Part shown: one piece after another, positions 47,101 through 59,860 of the stretch | How positions within the stretch are numbered: the stretch's first letter is position 1 | How the letters are laid out: each line of letters opens with the position of its first letter | Origin: Halichondria panicea | Lineage: Eukaryota > Porifera > Demospongiae > Suberitida > Halichondriidae | Direction: 5' to 3' | DNA length: 64,000 nucleotides | Assembly (NCBI RefSeq): GCF_963675165.1 | Contig: NC_087383.1 | Coordinates: forward strand, 2,262,979 to 2,326,978 | Notes under the pieces: model-generated | Told to the model about the DNA's origin: nothing | Databases searched by the model: none | The model's input: the letters and a program-made list of their open reading frames with translations, nothing else | Made by a program: the position numbers and the translations under genes

Positions 47101-47177
47101 TGCAAGTCATGCCAAAAATAACAACACACCTAAGAGAGATCTAGAGCTAGCTGCAAGGCACAGATTTATTTGCTGGA

Positions 47178-50125
47178 ATGGCCACTAAAGAGCAGAACCA
47201 AGGTATAAAGACTATCATGTTTCCTATGAAGGATAAAACCAATGATTGCTAAAGCATAAACCCTCATTGGTGATTGCTAACCTTGTGTGCTTGCTATCTA
47301 TTTAATTCAGAGCTCACAATTGACGATCTGAAGACAGAAATGAAACTGACTGATGAGCAGCTCAATACAGCAATAAAGGAACCAGATCTACCCGAGTTAG
47401 CAGCATGTTTCGACAATGTTCACAAAGGCTATCTTGAAAAATTGGAGCTCTCACCTGGAGAGCAAACTGACGTGAGGACTAGAGCATATGTAGATGGCAC
47501 TCTGGCAGGAATGTTGCTGGCTTTGAAATTCTGGATTCTGACCAACGGACAAGACGCCACTTTCCAAGCTCTGCTACTCATCATACTCTCCCTGCTCAAA
47601 GAAGACGTTGCTGTTCGAGTGTGCAAGTACTTGTCTGACAAATGTGAGTCTGTCATGTGAGAGTGTGGTCATTGTGGTACCATACGTTGTGGGAGTGATT
47701 GCAACCAAATAAGGGACTCTTCAACTTAATTGCTATTGTTACACATACAATTCTCTATTAACTATCACCAGGAATGGTACTCACCTATTGTTTTGTTTCC
47801 CCAGACTCCACCTCGTGTCCCCCCTCCCGAGAGAGGGTCCTGCTGAACCACAAGCTGTCCTCGTACAGGGACTACCTACAAAGTCGCTACAGAATACAAG
47901 TATCCACTTCAGCTACACAATGGCCTCCTGTCCCAACAAAGAAATGTTTCAAACTAGCCATGATTCAGAAGGAGGAAATACAGAGAGGAAGAATCGACGA
48001 TGAATTTGTTAGGCTATCAATCACAGGAAAAATTGACGATATTTTACTTCAAAAAACTCCAGTTAACTTGACTAACATTTTCTCTGAGATTGGAAATAGA
48101 CGAAACTTTGTGTTGATTGAAGGAGCTCCCGGCTCTGGCAAGAGCACCCTTGCCCTACACATCTGTCAGGAGTGGGCAGAGGGAAAACTGTTCCAAGAAT
48201 TCGATATTGCAATCCTCGTGAAACTGAGAGATCCCCTCGTTAGAGAAGCCATTACAATTTCTGACTTACTTCCCTGCACAAACAAAGCGATGGCTAATGA
48301 AACAGAAACTGCAATTATGTCACTGTACGGCAAAGGTGTACTGTGGGTGCTGGACGGATGGGACGAACTTCCTTCTGACCTCCCTAGAGACTCAATCATC
48401 AACAAACTAATTCGACCAGACATGTCACGAGAAAGTCCGCTACACGAATCAGCTGTGATTGTAACATCTCGACCGTCATCTTCGGCTGAGCTCCACCCAC
48501 TAGTATCGTCCAGGGTGGAGGTGTTGGGGTTCACACCACATAAACTAGAACAGTATTTCACCGAGTGTCTGAAAGGTGACTCACAAGCTGTGCAGACTCT
48601 ACTGGAGAGAATTCGAGAGAACCCAGTGGTAGAAGGTAGCTGCTACCTCCCCCTCAATGCTTCCATTGTCGTTAATTGCTTCCTTTCTGACAACCACTCC
48701 CTCCCCACATCCAACCACGGGATATTCACATCGGTTGTCCAGAGCTCTCTCAAGAGATACCTCCAGGAGAAGTTGGGGAAGACCACTCCAGTGGGAAACA
48801 TCACATCCCCAGACTCACTGCCCTCGGAAATCAGAACACAGACCGTACAAATGTGTCAACTTGCATATCATGGGATCGAACAAAACAAAGCGACATTTAC
48901 AGACAGGGATTTGACCGCTCTTCGCATTACGAAGGACATTTCAAACGTTGGATTATTACAAACTGTTTCCAGTATCATTAGCGATGGTCATCTGGTTTAC
49001 TACTGCTTTCTCCACCTGTCTATTCAAGAGCTACTAGCAGCAATCCACATCTCTCTCATGTCTCCCAAGCAACAAATTTCTGTATTCCAGAAGCTGTTTG
49101 GTAGTCCTCGATTCAGTGCAGTCTTCCAGTTTTATGCTGGTATCACCAAGCTGAAAACTAGTAGACCAATCCTCAGCTTGCTACCTCGATTCTTGTGTCC
49201 AGTTCCAGCCACTGTTTTTGATCTGGTCAGAAAGGTTGTCAAAACTGAGAAAGAGAAGTTTAGTTTTGAGCCGAAGCCCCTTTTGTTGTCCCTCATCAAT
49301 TGTTTGTACGAAGCTGAAGACTCGCGACTGTGTGTGTTTGTGGCTAATCTTCTTAATCACAATCTAGATCTTGATTACACTACAATGAATCCTATTGACT
49401 GCCTCTCTGTTGGATATTTCGCATCAGCTTGTTCCAACACCAGTAATGAATTCACACTTAGCCTCAACAATTGCTCTATTGATGACCAAGGCTGCAAATT
49501 TCTGGCCCGAGGACTCTCCAAGTGTCCCAACTCTAATAATGATATTCCTACAGCAGGGATACACATCGCTGAGATTATCGAGAACACTAGTTCAATATCT
49601 AAATTGGATTTGTCTAATAATGCCATTGGTAACAGTGGACTTTGCACACTCTGTGAGGCCTTGTCAACTAACACATCATTAAAGATCCTGGACCTGGACT
49701 ATTGCTCACTAACAATATCAGACGACAATGGAGCTGCCCTCTATCAACTTCTGAATACAAACAATTCCCTCGAATATCTTAATTTGTCTGATAACACAGT
49801 GACTAGCTGTCGTCACATTGCTGCTGGACTTGCAGTCAATAAGACTCTGAGAACATTGTACTTGGTTTCCTGTGAACTGACTGATCAGAGTATCGAGGAG
49901 CTATCAACTGGACTGATCAACAAGATTAAAGCACTGTACATATGGGGTAATGACTCAATAACAGAAGATGGAATAAAGACGCTTTCCAGACATCTAACAA
50001 CCCACTGCTCTGAACTGACACAATTGTCGATACCCAGACACCTAATATCCTGTATCGAGACAGTATTCAGGGACGCTAACAAAGAGAGGAAGAGAAATGG
50101 ACTACCCGAGATTGATGTGTATTAA
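47178..50125 (+). CDS. Death-like/NACHT/LRR receptor (NLR), complete
   Basis: Exons 47178-47202, 47311-47643 and 47805-50125; introns of 108 and 161 bases with GT/AG ends; about 892 residues in frame. It has the same architecture as 27340-30297: Death-like domain, P-loop GAPGSGKSTLALH, LDGWDEL, VTSRPSS and RI-type LRRs. The NACHT part is nearly identical to the other gene. Differences gather in the middle of the Death-like domain (NVHKGYLEKLELSPGEQTDV then RTRAYVDGTLAGMLLALKFW) and at strand positions of the LRRs (LDLSNN, LDLDYC, LNLSDN, LYLVSC). No disabling change is seen, so it is likely functional. A truncated sister lies 156 bases downstream. Confidence 0.9.
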
Positions 50126-50280
50126 TTCATAGATTAATAATTAATTATTTAATTTATAATTAATTGATTGATTATTAATTGAGATTGATTATTATTCATA
50201 CAGTTTTGACGATTTATTTTAATTCTGCCATAATGCATTCAATGACAATTTAAATGCATAGAGAAAAGTAGTGAAGTATT

Positions 50281-51095
50281 ACAATTGACGATCTGAAGAC
50301 AGAAATGAAACTGACTGATGAGCAGCTCAATACAGTAATAAAGGAACCAGATCTACCCGAGTTAGCAGCATGTTTCGACAATGTTCACAAAGGCTATCTT
50401 GAAAAATTGGAGCTCTCACCTGGAGAGCAAACTGACGTGAGGACTAGAGCATATGTAGATGGCACTCTGGCAGGAATGTTGCTGTCTACTTAATTGCTAT
50501 TGTTACACATACAATTCTCTATTAACTATCACCAGGAATGGTACTCACCTATTGTTTTGTTTCCCCAGACTCCACCACCTCGTGTCCTCCCTCCCGAGAG
50601 AGGGTCCTGCTGAACCACAAGCTGTCCTCGTACAGGGACTACCTACAAAGTCGCTACAGAATGCAAGTATCCACATCAGCCACACAATGGCCTCCCGTCC
50701 CAACAAAGACAATTTTCAAACTAGCCATGATTCAGAAGGAGGAAATACAAAGAGGAAGAATCGACGATGAATTTGTTAGGCTAACAATTACGGGGAAAAT
50801 TGACGATATTTTACTTCAAAAAACTCCGGTTAACTTAACTAACATTTTCCCTGAGATTGAGGATACACGAAACTTTGTGTTGATTGAAGGAGCTCCCGGC
50901 TCTGGCAAGAGCACCCTTGCTCTACACATCTGTCAGGAGTGGGCAAAGGGGAAACTGTTCCAACAGTTCGATATTGCAATCCTGGTGAGACTGAGAGATC
51001 CCCTCGTTAGAGAAGCAAAAACAATAGAAGATCTTCTCCCTTGTAGGAATTCAACACTGGCGTGCCAAATAGGGGCAACAATTATAATTAATTGA
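50281..51095 (+). pseudogene. truncated Death-like/NACHT receptor (copy 3 of 3), lacking exon 1
   Basis: Starts abruptly inside exon 2 (acaattgacgatctg) directly after the NLR 3'-flank motif gaaaagtagtgaagtatt, with no exon 1, promoter hairpin or acceptor. It then runs as the copies at 10.1 and 37.5 kb, with the same two deletions and the same exon 3 frame from 50569 to 51095. The junction at 50280/50281 is a duplication breakpoint. Confidence 0.9.
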
Positions 51096-51524
51096 TTGAT
51101 TATTAATTGAGATTGATTGTTATTCATACAGTTTTGACAATTGATTTTAATTCTGCCATAATGCATTCAATGACAATTTAAATGCATAGAGAAAAGTAGT
51201 GAAGTATTATATACTAGTATATATAATTATGTTAGACACTATAAAAACAAATGTTGTTAATTAATTACAACTTGTTAATAGCACAGCAATAACAAAGGCT
51301 TCTCCTTGGTAACAATAACAGACACACAGACACACGCACGCGCACACAGTCAGCTTTACCGTAGCCCTCGTTGGCTACGCCTCGAGGCATAACAAGGGCT
51401 TCTCCTGGTAATAACGATAAATGCTCACATGCACAGTAAATTGTCAATGAACACAAAGCAATTTGCTAGTGAAAATCCAATTTAACGCTCTGATGCCTTT
51501 TGTTCATATAATTATGAGGAAGAT

Positions 51525-52627
51525 GAGCAAATTAACGTTCACTTTAGCCCTCCCAAACATCTTCTAAACATCTTCATGATTGCCAGGCCCTCGTATTGCA
51601 GCTGAAGGAGGTCCTGTGTGGGGAGAAGAGAGGGCAGTGAAACACTTCAACTGGTATAAGACAAAGAATGCATGTATTCTACATAACACAAAATCATATT
51701 AGTACTCCCTTTATTGCTCCCCTCACCTGGAAGATCAGCTCCACCTTCTCTATCTGCCTGCCCAGGAAACGACCAGACACCTCAAACTTGCTCACATCCA
51801 CTGACGTCATCTTAAACACAACATTTCTGAACCTGGGGGAGTGTTAACATAGCGCTCAACATTACACATAGAGGCATAAAATAAGTCAATAGCCTCACAC
51901 TGAAATAGATTAGTAGTAGAATCTGGACAAAGTACGTACAAGAGCAATAATATTAAGAGCACATGTCGATGATTATCATGTTGTTTGATCATAGTAGAGG
52001 GATTCCCAGAATAGTACATCAATGACAAGAGACATACGAAGCTCTTAACATCAATACCGTGACACACCAATGTACGCAGGAATTGAAAGCATAATTATAT
52101 TCTATTTAGTATATAGACAGCCCGTATTAAAGATCTAAGCACACAACACAAGTATGTTAGTATCTGCTATGCACTCTCCAGTACGTAGGTGGAGACTTAC
52201 AGAATGGGTGGGGCATATCTCCATGGACACTGATGCAGATGATTTGTTTGATCACGTCAGAGTACGCGTCAATACCCAGCTATCTCTCCGGGGAGTCCAC
52301 TGTCGATGCCCACAGGAAGAACCCTCTGGGGGGGGAACAGTGAGAGTCATATTATGATTCAGTTCCGGGAATAAATGTCATAGAAAGTCACTAATTGACT
52401 CACATTTTTTCCAGCCGAGGCAAATGGAGCACAGCTATAGGTTACGTCTCTGTGGGGCATGGAAAAATTGATTTACTGAAATTGTGTATCAGGTTTTAAG
52501 CAACTAATAAGGATTATCACTTATTGAGCGCACAATTCCCCGCCCACACACACCTGGTCAGTAGACAGCTGATTGCCTATCCACAACATCGAAGGATTTT
52601 ATCGCAGCTATGTACTTCATTGTACAG
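51525..52627 (-). pseudogene. IQGAP C-terminal exons (copy 6)
   Basis: 52554-52627, 52404-52449, 52201-52325, 51727-51832 and 51525-51613, with the same frameshift, stops and 11-base duplication as 11476-12587, to which it is nearly identical. Together with the foldback elements that follow, it shows that 10.25-15.7 kb and 50.28-54.8 kb are recent duplicates. Confidence 0.85.
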
Positions 52628-52756
52628 CTGCAAGGGGAGTGACGTGTGATACAGTGTGAGTCAATGAAAGTCAGTACAACACAGTTAGTGTATGTTCACC
52701 AAAGAGGTACATGAGATTGTTCTGACAAATCATTCTTGGGCTCTCTAATACACTAA

Positions 52757-52934
52757 CAGGGTTTCATCTAGGATAACAAGTTGGGGGGGGGGGGGGGGGA
52801 TTTGGGAGTGCGTAAGCGCAAGTGTTTGGCTATGCCCACTTAAAAAAAGTTGATTTAATACTAATGTGATGATGTCATTATTCTACAAGATTTGGGGGGG
52901 GGAAGAACCACCCCCCCTACTAGATGAAACCCTG
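52757..52934. mobile_element. MITE with CAGGGTTTCATCTAG termini
   Basis: Near-identical to 12717-12889, with a longer G run. Confidence 0.75.
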
Positions 52935-53126
52935 ACTAACTGATACAGTACCAAAGATGCAACCTTTTACATGGCAAGATTAAAAATGGCCATTGTCAAA
53001 GTAATGCAGACGCAATCGGCATCATGTATAAATTGTGTATTTGGCCTGGCCTAAGCCATATTCAGTACATACTATATAGCAGGTCATTTTCGTAGGTTAT
53101 AACATTCGAAACAAACAACGTCTACA

Positions 53127-53475
53127 CACAGTAAGTGCAGTAGTAGTAGATCTAAGAGGTAGTCTAATGCTCAAGAATGATGGAACATCTTATATACATA
53201 TAGTAGTCATCTGCAGAATTGTGTAGAGGAGATGTTTCACCATCTTTGAGCATTAGTTTACCTCTTAGATCTACTACTACTGCACTGCACTATACTGCAC
53301 TTACTGTGTATATAGCTAGTAGGTATCTTCAAGACCAGCTAGCTCACTGACAGTTGACAAACTAATGCTCAAAGATGGTGGAACATCTCTACACAATTCT
53401 ACTACTACTGCATGCACTTACTGTGTATATAGTAGGTATCTTCAAGACCAGCTAGCTCACTGATAGTTGACAAAC
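53127..53475. repeat. cluster of inverted and direct repeats
   Basis: Copy of 13078-13430; differs by a few bases (for example an extra gag near 53227). Confidence 0.6.
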
Positions 53476-53588
53476 ACTCTCTGGGACAAAAACCATTGTG
53501 TAGCTCTTACTTCAATATTTTACAAACTTCCTTTATTTAGAATAATAGCGCATGCATTGCAGAATGCAGAGGCTGCAAAATAATTATG

Positions 53589-54150
53589 GTGGGCCGTTTG
53601 TTTCAAAATTCAAATGTTACATTTTCATTCAAATCACAATACATTCATTCAAGATGTGCAATTTTCATTCAAGAGCATTCAAGATTATTCATTCAAGATT
53701 CAAGATTTTGATGGATGCATAAACATGCATAATTTCAGATGACTTTAGCCACACTTTGTGGTTTTATTGCATGGTGTAGTTGTTTTAATTAACAGGAAAT
53801 GGGGTTCACAATAATCAACTCCCTCCCTCAGTAGTGGTAAGGTGATTCCCAAACCAGAAACATGACATTGATTGACGAAAATTAACAAGAGGTCAGGGGT
53901 TCGTTGCCGACCTTCGAGTTTTGAGCATTAAGCAAAGGACATCTTATAAATGTTGTGTTTTAATGACTGTATATGCATGCATGGCATGCATATCTTGAAT
54001 AATTATTGTCGACTTGAATGCATTAAAATCTTGAATGACAATTGCAGGTCTTGAATGAATACTGTATATGCATCTTGAATGAATGTATTGTAATCTGAAT
54101 GAAAATATAACATTAATTTTGAATTTTGAAACAAACAAACGGCCCACCAT
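53589..54150. mobile_element. foldback element without the nested insertion
   Basis: Same outer inverted ends as 13534-15013 (gggccgtttgtttca and inverse). TTGAAT at 54051-54056 is the empty target of the 912-base element. Confidence 0.75.
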
Positions 54151-54445
54151 TGATTTTACAATGTAAAAGGGTGGGCCAGCTCAGCACAATTCAAATAGCA
54201 ATCAAAATTCCAGGCTCTTAAACGAATAATTATGACTATTATATCATTCAATGACAATTTAGAGAAAAGTAGCGAAGTACATAGTATGTTAGAACATTAG
54301 GTCGTTAATTAATCAATTGCAACGTGTCAATAGTACATGCAGATGATGTAAATAATTGAAGAATGCTCACATGCAATTGTCAATGAATACATGCAATTTG
54401 CTAATGAAATCCAATTTAACACTCTGAGGATTTTAAAAGTTCATG

Positions 54446-55681
54446 AGGAAGATGAGCAGATTAACATTCACTTTGGCCCTCCCAAACATCTTCATGATTG
54501 CCAGGCCCTCGTATTGCAGCTGAAGGAGGTCCTGTGTGGGGAGAAGAGAGGGAAGTGAAACACTTCAACTGGTGTATAAGACAAAGAATGCATGTATTTG
54601 TAAGACAAATGAATACATGTACTTACATACACCGTACAAGCATACCAACACTATACCTGACACAAGGCAGTAAACTTCTTGAACACTTTACGTACCTACC
54701 ATCTACCTGTACACACACCCTCACCTGGAGGACCAGCTCCACCTTCTCTATCTGCCTGATGTGATCTCAAACACAACATTTCCGAATCTGAACCTGGGCG
54801 AGTAAGAAAAAATGTTCACATAATTATAGCATAACTTTGCATAAGATCAAGGTCGTAGCAAGAGGTCAGGCTGGTCAGATTTTGGCCTAACCACTTTTTG
54901 CAGCTGGGTATAGTAATGGTCGTAAATATTGTAAGTGATAATGCGCATGCTGTTTTGGTGAGGAAAAGTGATGGCCTTTTTCTTAGGTAAAAAATTCACC
55001 ACTGTATGCAAAAGTTCCAATAGTACAAAAACAGTTGACCTTTAATTGTAAGTTGGCCTGACCACTTTAAAGTTGCTTGCTATGCCCCTCCATGAAGATT
55101 GGGGCATAAAAATAAGTTAATATAGCCTCACACTGGAGGAATTGTTAAAGTCTAGATTAGTAGTAGAGTCTGAGCTTCAGTCAAACAGTGGACAAAGTAC
55201 GTACCAGAGCAATTAATGGCACATGTGATGATTATCATGTTGTTTAATAGAAGTATGCTAGTATAACGGCTACTCAAGTATACGGAGACTCACAGAGTGG
55301 GTGGAGCATATCTCCATGAACGCTGATGTATGGATGATTGGCTTGGTCACGTCAGAGTACTTGTTGATACCCAGCCTTCTGTCCAGGGGGTCCATTGTCG
55401 ATGCTCGCAAGAACTCTCTGTGGGGGGTACAATGAGTGTATGTATATTCATACCCTCTGCATGGCAACGAAAATAGCTAATTTGCAATTTAGATCATACG
55501 ATACTTTAGTAGAAGGTAGAAACACACATGACCATCATCACATGACCATCATTCGTACATACACACTTTCAACTATTTGACCACAAATTCAGTTCTGGTA
55601 ATCACATTTCTTACTTGATTTCTTGAAGGCTTCCTGAATGCACGGGTTCATTACTGACAGGGCCGCATTCTCAGCCTCAAA
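54446..55681 (-). pseudogene. IQGAP C-terminal exons (copy 7)
   Basis: In transcript order: 55615-55681 (FEAENAALSVMNPCIQEAFK, the best-preserved copy of this exon, although its acceptor AG has become TG), 55294-55417 (EFLRASTMDPLDRRLGINKY, then SDVTKPII), 54725-54793 (deleted, frameshifted) and 54446-54531 (DLLQLQYEGLAIMKMFGRA, ending LLIFLMNF). Confidence 0.8.
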
Positions 55682-55901
55682 CAGCGCGAAGGTATACAGA
55701 AAAACATGATCAACTCTAAACCAACAGATAACCGGACAATTCATGGAAAGTTACGAAAGGGTCAAATTTTCTGCTGATTTGGCATTTTTTACCAAAATGA
55801 TTATGGTTAAATTGAAAAACAGTCTAGTCCAGTAATGTACATAGATGCAGTGCATATTGTATGCCATAATCTGTACAGGTATACTGTACCACTTTTATCA
55901 C

Positions 55902-56046
55902 CTGTTGTTTGTAGCACTCGAGTATACCCCATCGGCACACTGCTCTGCTCCAACTCCTCACAGCGATCCAGTGCCTTCTTGAGCTCTTCCTCCATCACAA
56001 GTCTCTCTTGAACAGCAGACTGGGTAATAGATTGCATGGTGGTCAT
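55902..56046 (-). pseudogene. kinesin-like coiled-coil exon, isolated copy
   Basis: MTTMQSITQSAVQERLVMEE then LKKALDRCEELEQSS, followed by a GT donor at 55901. The acceptor is mutated to ATG as in other copies. It lies upstream of an IQGAP exon on the same strand. Confidence 0.6.
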
Positions 56047-56101
56047 GTACACACACAGGTATACAGATACAACCATCACAACATCGTAGTGGTTAGCCTC
56101 A

Positions 56102-56135
56102 ATTCCAGGCCGCGAAGAGAAAGGCGGCCTGGAAT
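56102..56135. other. perfect 12-bp hairpin
   Basis: attccaggccgc, a 10-base loop, then gcggcctggaat. It sits at the boundary where kinesin debris passes into a truncated IQGAP copy. Confidence 0.5.
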
Positions 56136-56330
56136 ACCTTGTATGCACATGCGCGTACATTACCCCAAAAAGGGGGTAATCCGTGCATTTGTGGATACTG
56201 TCAGTAAAATAAACCGTATACTATTTGTATTTTGAAGTTACAGTCCGTTACATAAAAGTATTGTGCAAATATGACTGAGTTCTTACGCCTTTTATTGTAT
56301 CAAGCCAAGTCTCTACTTAACGACACTGTA

Positions 56331-56769
56331 AGGGCATATCTCATGGACACTGATGCAGATGATTGGTTTGATCACGTCAGAGTACGCGTCGATACCCAGC
56401 TATCTGTCCGGGGGGTCCACAGTCGATGCTTGCAGGAAGAACCCTCTGTGGGGGGTACAATGAGAGTCATAATTATTATTATGATTCAGTTCCGGGAATA
56501 AATGTCATAGAAAGTCATTAATTGACTCACCTTTTTTCCAGCCGAGGCAAATGGAGCACAGCTATAGGTTACGTCTCTGTGGGGCATGCAAAAATTGATT
56601 GACTGAAATTGTGTATCAGGTTTTAAGCAACTAATAAGGATTATCATCTATTAATCTTGTTGAGCGCACAATCCATCCACCCCCCACCCACACACCTGGT
56701 CAGTAGACAGCTGATTGCCTATCCACAACATCGAAGGATTTTATCGCAGCTATGTACTTCATTGTACAG
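56331..56769 (-). pseudogene. IQGAP exons (copy 8, truncated)
   Basis: 56696-56769 (YIAAIKSFNVVD then frameshift), 56531-56576 (RRNL, TAG) and 56331-56445 (TAG before LGIDAYSDV; its donor end is cut off at about 56331). The C-terminal exons of this lineage are missing and the next exon downstream belongs to a different copy. Confidence 0.8.
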
Positions 56770-56898
56770 CTGCAAGGGGAGTGACGTGTGATACAGTGTG
56801 ATTCAATGAAAGTCAGTACAACACAGTTAGTGTATGTTTACCAAAGAGGTACATGAGATTGTTCTGACAAATCATTCTTGTACTCTCTAATACACTAA

Positions 56899-57141
56899 CA
56901 GGGTTTCATCTAGGATAACAAGTTGGGGGGGGGGGGGGAGATTTGGGAGTGCGTAAGCGCGTCACAAAATGTTTGGCTATGCCCACTTTTTTCTTTTTGA
57001 GTTGATTACAACATGCTTAACACAGTTTTAGTTAATCATGCACATTAACTAATGTGGTGACATGTAGTACTAATGTGATGATGTCATTATTCTACAACAT
57101 GGGGGGAAGAACCACCCCCCCCCCCAATAGATGAAACCCTG
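56899..57141. mobile_element. MITE with CAGGGTTTCATCTAG termini
   Basis: Full-length form like 5598-5862. Confidence 0.7.
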
Positions 57142-57260
57142 ACAAACTGATACAGTACCAGAAATGCAACCTTTATATGGGGAAAAAAAACGGGCATTAG
57201 TCTCTAGACACAATCGGCATCATGTATTGTGTATTTTGCCTAAGCCTTAATCAGTACATA

Positions 57261-57463
57261 CTGTATAGCAGGTCATTTTCGTGGGATAAAAAATCCGAGA
57301 CAAAAACGTAGGCGTGGTGCAGCAGTGATTTCGTGTGTAAAAATTCCCTTTGCTCCACTGCATTGCACGCGTTCCGGTCAACCATGCCTACGTTTTCGTG
57401 AGTGATAAATATTCGTCAAGGTTTAGCTTGCCCACGGAAACTATACCCAGGACGCTATACGTA
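57261..57463. mobile_element. inverted-repeat element (gtatagc...gctatac family)
   Basis: Same element and place as 5992-6186 and 33299-33502. Confidence 0.55.
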
Positions 57464-57492
57464 CGGTACGGTATACTGTACCACTTTATCAC

Positions 57493-58347
57493 CTGTTTCA
57501 AGTACTCTTCCTTTTCCCATCGGCACACTGCTCTGCTCCAACTCCTCACAGCGATCTAGTGCCTTCTTGAGCTCTTCCTCCATCACAAGTCTCTCTTGAA
57601 CAGCAGACTGGGTAATAGATTGCATGGTGGTCATGTACACACACAGGTATACAGATACAACCATCACAACATCGTGGTAGTGGTACAGTAGTTATAATAA
57701 AGGTACAGTAGACTCTCGCTATTCCGACTCTCTGAAGTACGACCTGAAATGTGGCCAACTCGCTATTCTGTATACCTGCTGCCCCAAACTAGTACACGTA
57801 TACATTTTGGGTGTGGTTTAGCAGAAAAACTGTGTGTGGGGGGAGTGGTTGGGGTGTACAATGAGAGGTAGGAAGCGGGATGCTCATGAACACTACAATG
57901 AAAGTTACAAAAAAGGTAAACCGTTTTGTGAGCAAACACTGCTGTGGGATTACATTGTAATAGAGAGGAAATGATTCATTATCTTTATTTATTATCCTCG
58001 AGACAAAACCGCAAAATTAGTCATTAATATTCGAGGTAGGTTGATTTTAAGCCACGGCTATTTTCTGAAATGCAAACTACCGCGCTCTTCTGGCCAAGTT
58101 GCACTGTCCCAAGGGTGGCCGGATTAACGAGAGTCTACTGTACATGTATTAATTATACAGTATTTACCGAGTGTATACATGTACATGCTAAACTCACATC
58201 TGCCTTGCTGTTGGCCAGTTCCAATTCTCTCACCAGCTCAGCCATGACACCTGGGTCCATGATTTGAGACCTCTCGAGCAGCTTCTCCTCTAACTCCCTC
58301 AGCAGGTCATCCTCTAGACATTGAATGGTCTCACTCTTTTCCTCAAC
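57493..58347 (-). pseudogene. kinesin-like coiled-coil exons (copy 5)
   Basis: 58198-58347 (VEEKSETIQCLEDDLLRELE, then EKLLERSQIMDPGVMAELVR, undamaged) and 57493-57634 (MTTMQSITQSAVQERLVMEE). The intermediate exons have been lost: at about 58690 the intron runs straight into the MITE that elsewhere lies near the motor exons. Confidence 0.65.
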
Positions 58348-58690
58348 CTGACAGGGGAACATCAATAAGTTGCTGCCAGGTGGAGAATACTCGACATACA
58401 ATAGTGACGTGCATGTACACACAACTACAGAAAATCTGGCAATGAAATTTAACGGTATTCTCCCACTTTGAGATAAAGGTCAGCTTAAAGTTGGACTGTA
58501 GTTAGGTATTAAATAGGCATCTGCTATCAGGGTTGTTGCAATAACTATTATAAAGAGATAGTAGCGTACGTGTAATCACACAGTACACCATCAGATCAGC
58601 TATTCAGAGCATAGATCATACAGTATATACATGATCAATTGCTAAATGCTCTGAAATGCAGCTCACTAGCAAAAAAGTAATGCCTAGCAA

Positions 58691-58909
58691 TTAGAGAGAG
58701 TATCGAGCGTATATCGTTACCTTGCATCAGATGTATTCGGAGTGTAACGTTATACCCTGTCTGAACAACTTATGGTATAAATGTTTCTGCCTCGAGGTAA
58801 GTAGCGGCTTCTACTCGGATTGTTTGGTTAAAAAGCAGGAAGTTACGTCACTTTCCGAATACATTTGACGCAAGGTAATGCTACGTTGGATACTCCCTCT
58901 CTTTTATTA
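58691..58909. mobile_element. inverted-repeat MITE with gagagagtatc ends
   Basis: Close relative of 45361-45590, including the cattccgaatac-type inner arms. Confidence 0.7.
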
Positions 58910-59210
58910 TGGACTCTTGTTATTAGCGGCCTCTCAAAACTGGTAAGAAACTTAAGCAACTGTAATCACATGACGTACGTACATGTACCAACACCATTTT
59001 ATGAAGGAGAGAGTATAATTATACAAAGCAGTACATTCAGCGTGGGATTAATATAACTGCACATTTCCATGCAGTGCATACTGTACAATGTAACTATAGT
59101 AACTCACACGGTTCACTCTGATAACTTAATTTGATATGATCTTCATCAAAAAAGCAACGGGAAGTTTTACTTGATTGGCTACTGTATCAGCTTGTCCCAA
59201 AACTGCTCAC

Positions 59211-59860
59211 CCGTGGCACCTGTTGCACTTACACGCTCTGACCCAGCCAGGTCAACCAGGCTCTGAACACAGAGAAGGAGGTAAAATCATCATAATAACA
59301 ATAACTTATATGTACATTTACACATACATAGTCTGTACGTGTAGATCAAATTAAAGCAAAATAGTTGACCTAGTGTGTTCACAGCTGTAGGCACACACTT
59401 GCCCAACCCCACTCACCAGAGAGGACACCCTGATAGTAGTGCCATCACTGAGTTCCTTATCTCTAACCCTGCTTTCAATGGTCAGTTTGAATATTGTGTG
59501 TGATCTGGAGTTGTGCTCGGTAGATCCAAATGTCCGGTTCTCTGAGCAGAAGAGATTATACACATTACCAGCACATCAGGTGCACAGGCAGCATGCATGT
59601 ACATGTACACACAAGGCTAAGTCTGAGAGCTCACACTAGGGCAGACCAACAGTGGCTGTAATAAAGAGGTGACATGCTAACACAGGTTGCATGAAACCAA
59701 CCCTATGGAGACTGGGCCATTAACCTGGCTACAGGGTGATCACATTAGACAGACAGGTTCACAAAGGTGCACAAGTGATAGTGACTTACTCTCCCCGATC
59801 TCAATGAGACTAGTAAATATCTTGGGGAGGGAAATCGGCTCCTCAGACAACCCAACCAAC
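59211..59860 (-). pseudogene. kinesin-7 (CENP-E-like) motor exons, best-preserved copy
   Basis: In transcript order: about 59790-59860 (KLVGLSEEPISLPKIFTSLI), 59417-59541 (KNRTFGSTEHNSRSHTIF, then KLTIESRVRDKELSDGTTI and RVSSL) and 59211-59262 (SLVDLAGSERVSATGATG). All three join in frame across GT/AG introns, covering switch I (NSRSHT; family consensus SSRSH) and switch II (DLAGSER) of the kinesin motor. The 5' motor part with the P-loop and the neck are absent, so this is a fragment even though no stop is seen. Confidence 0.8.
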
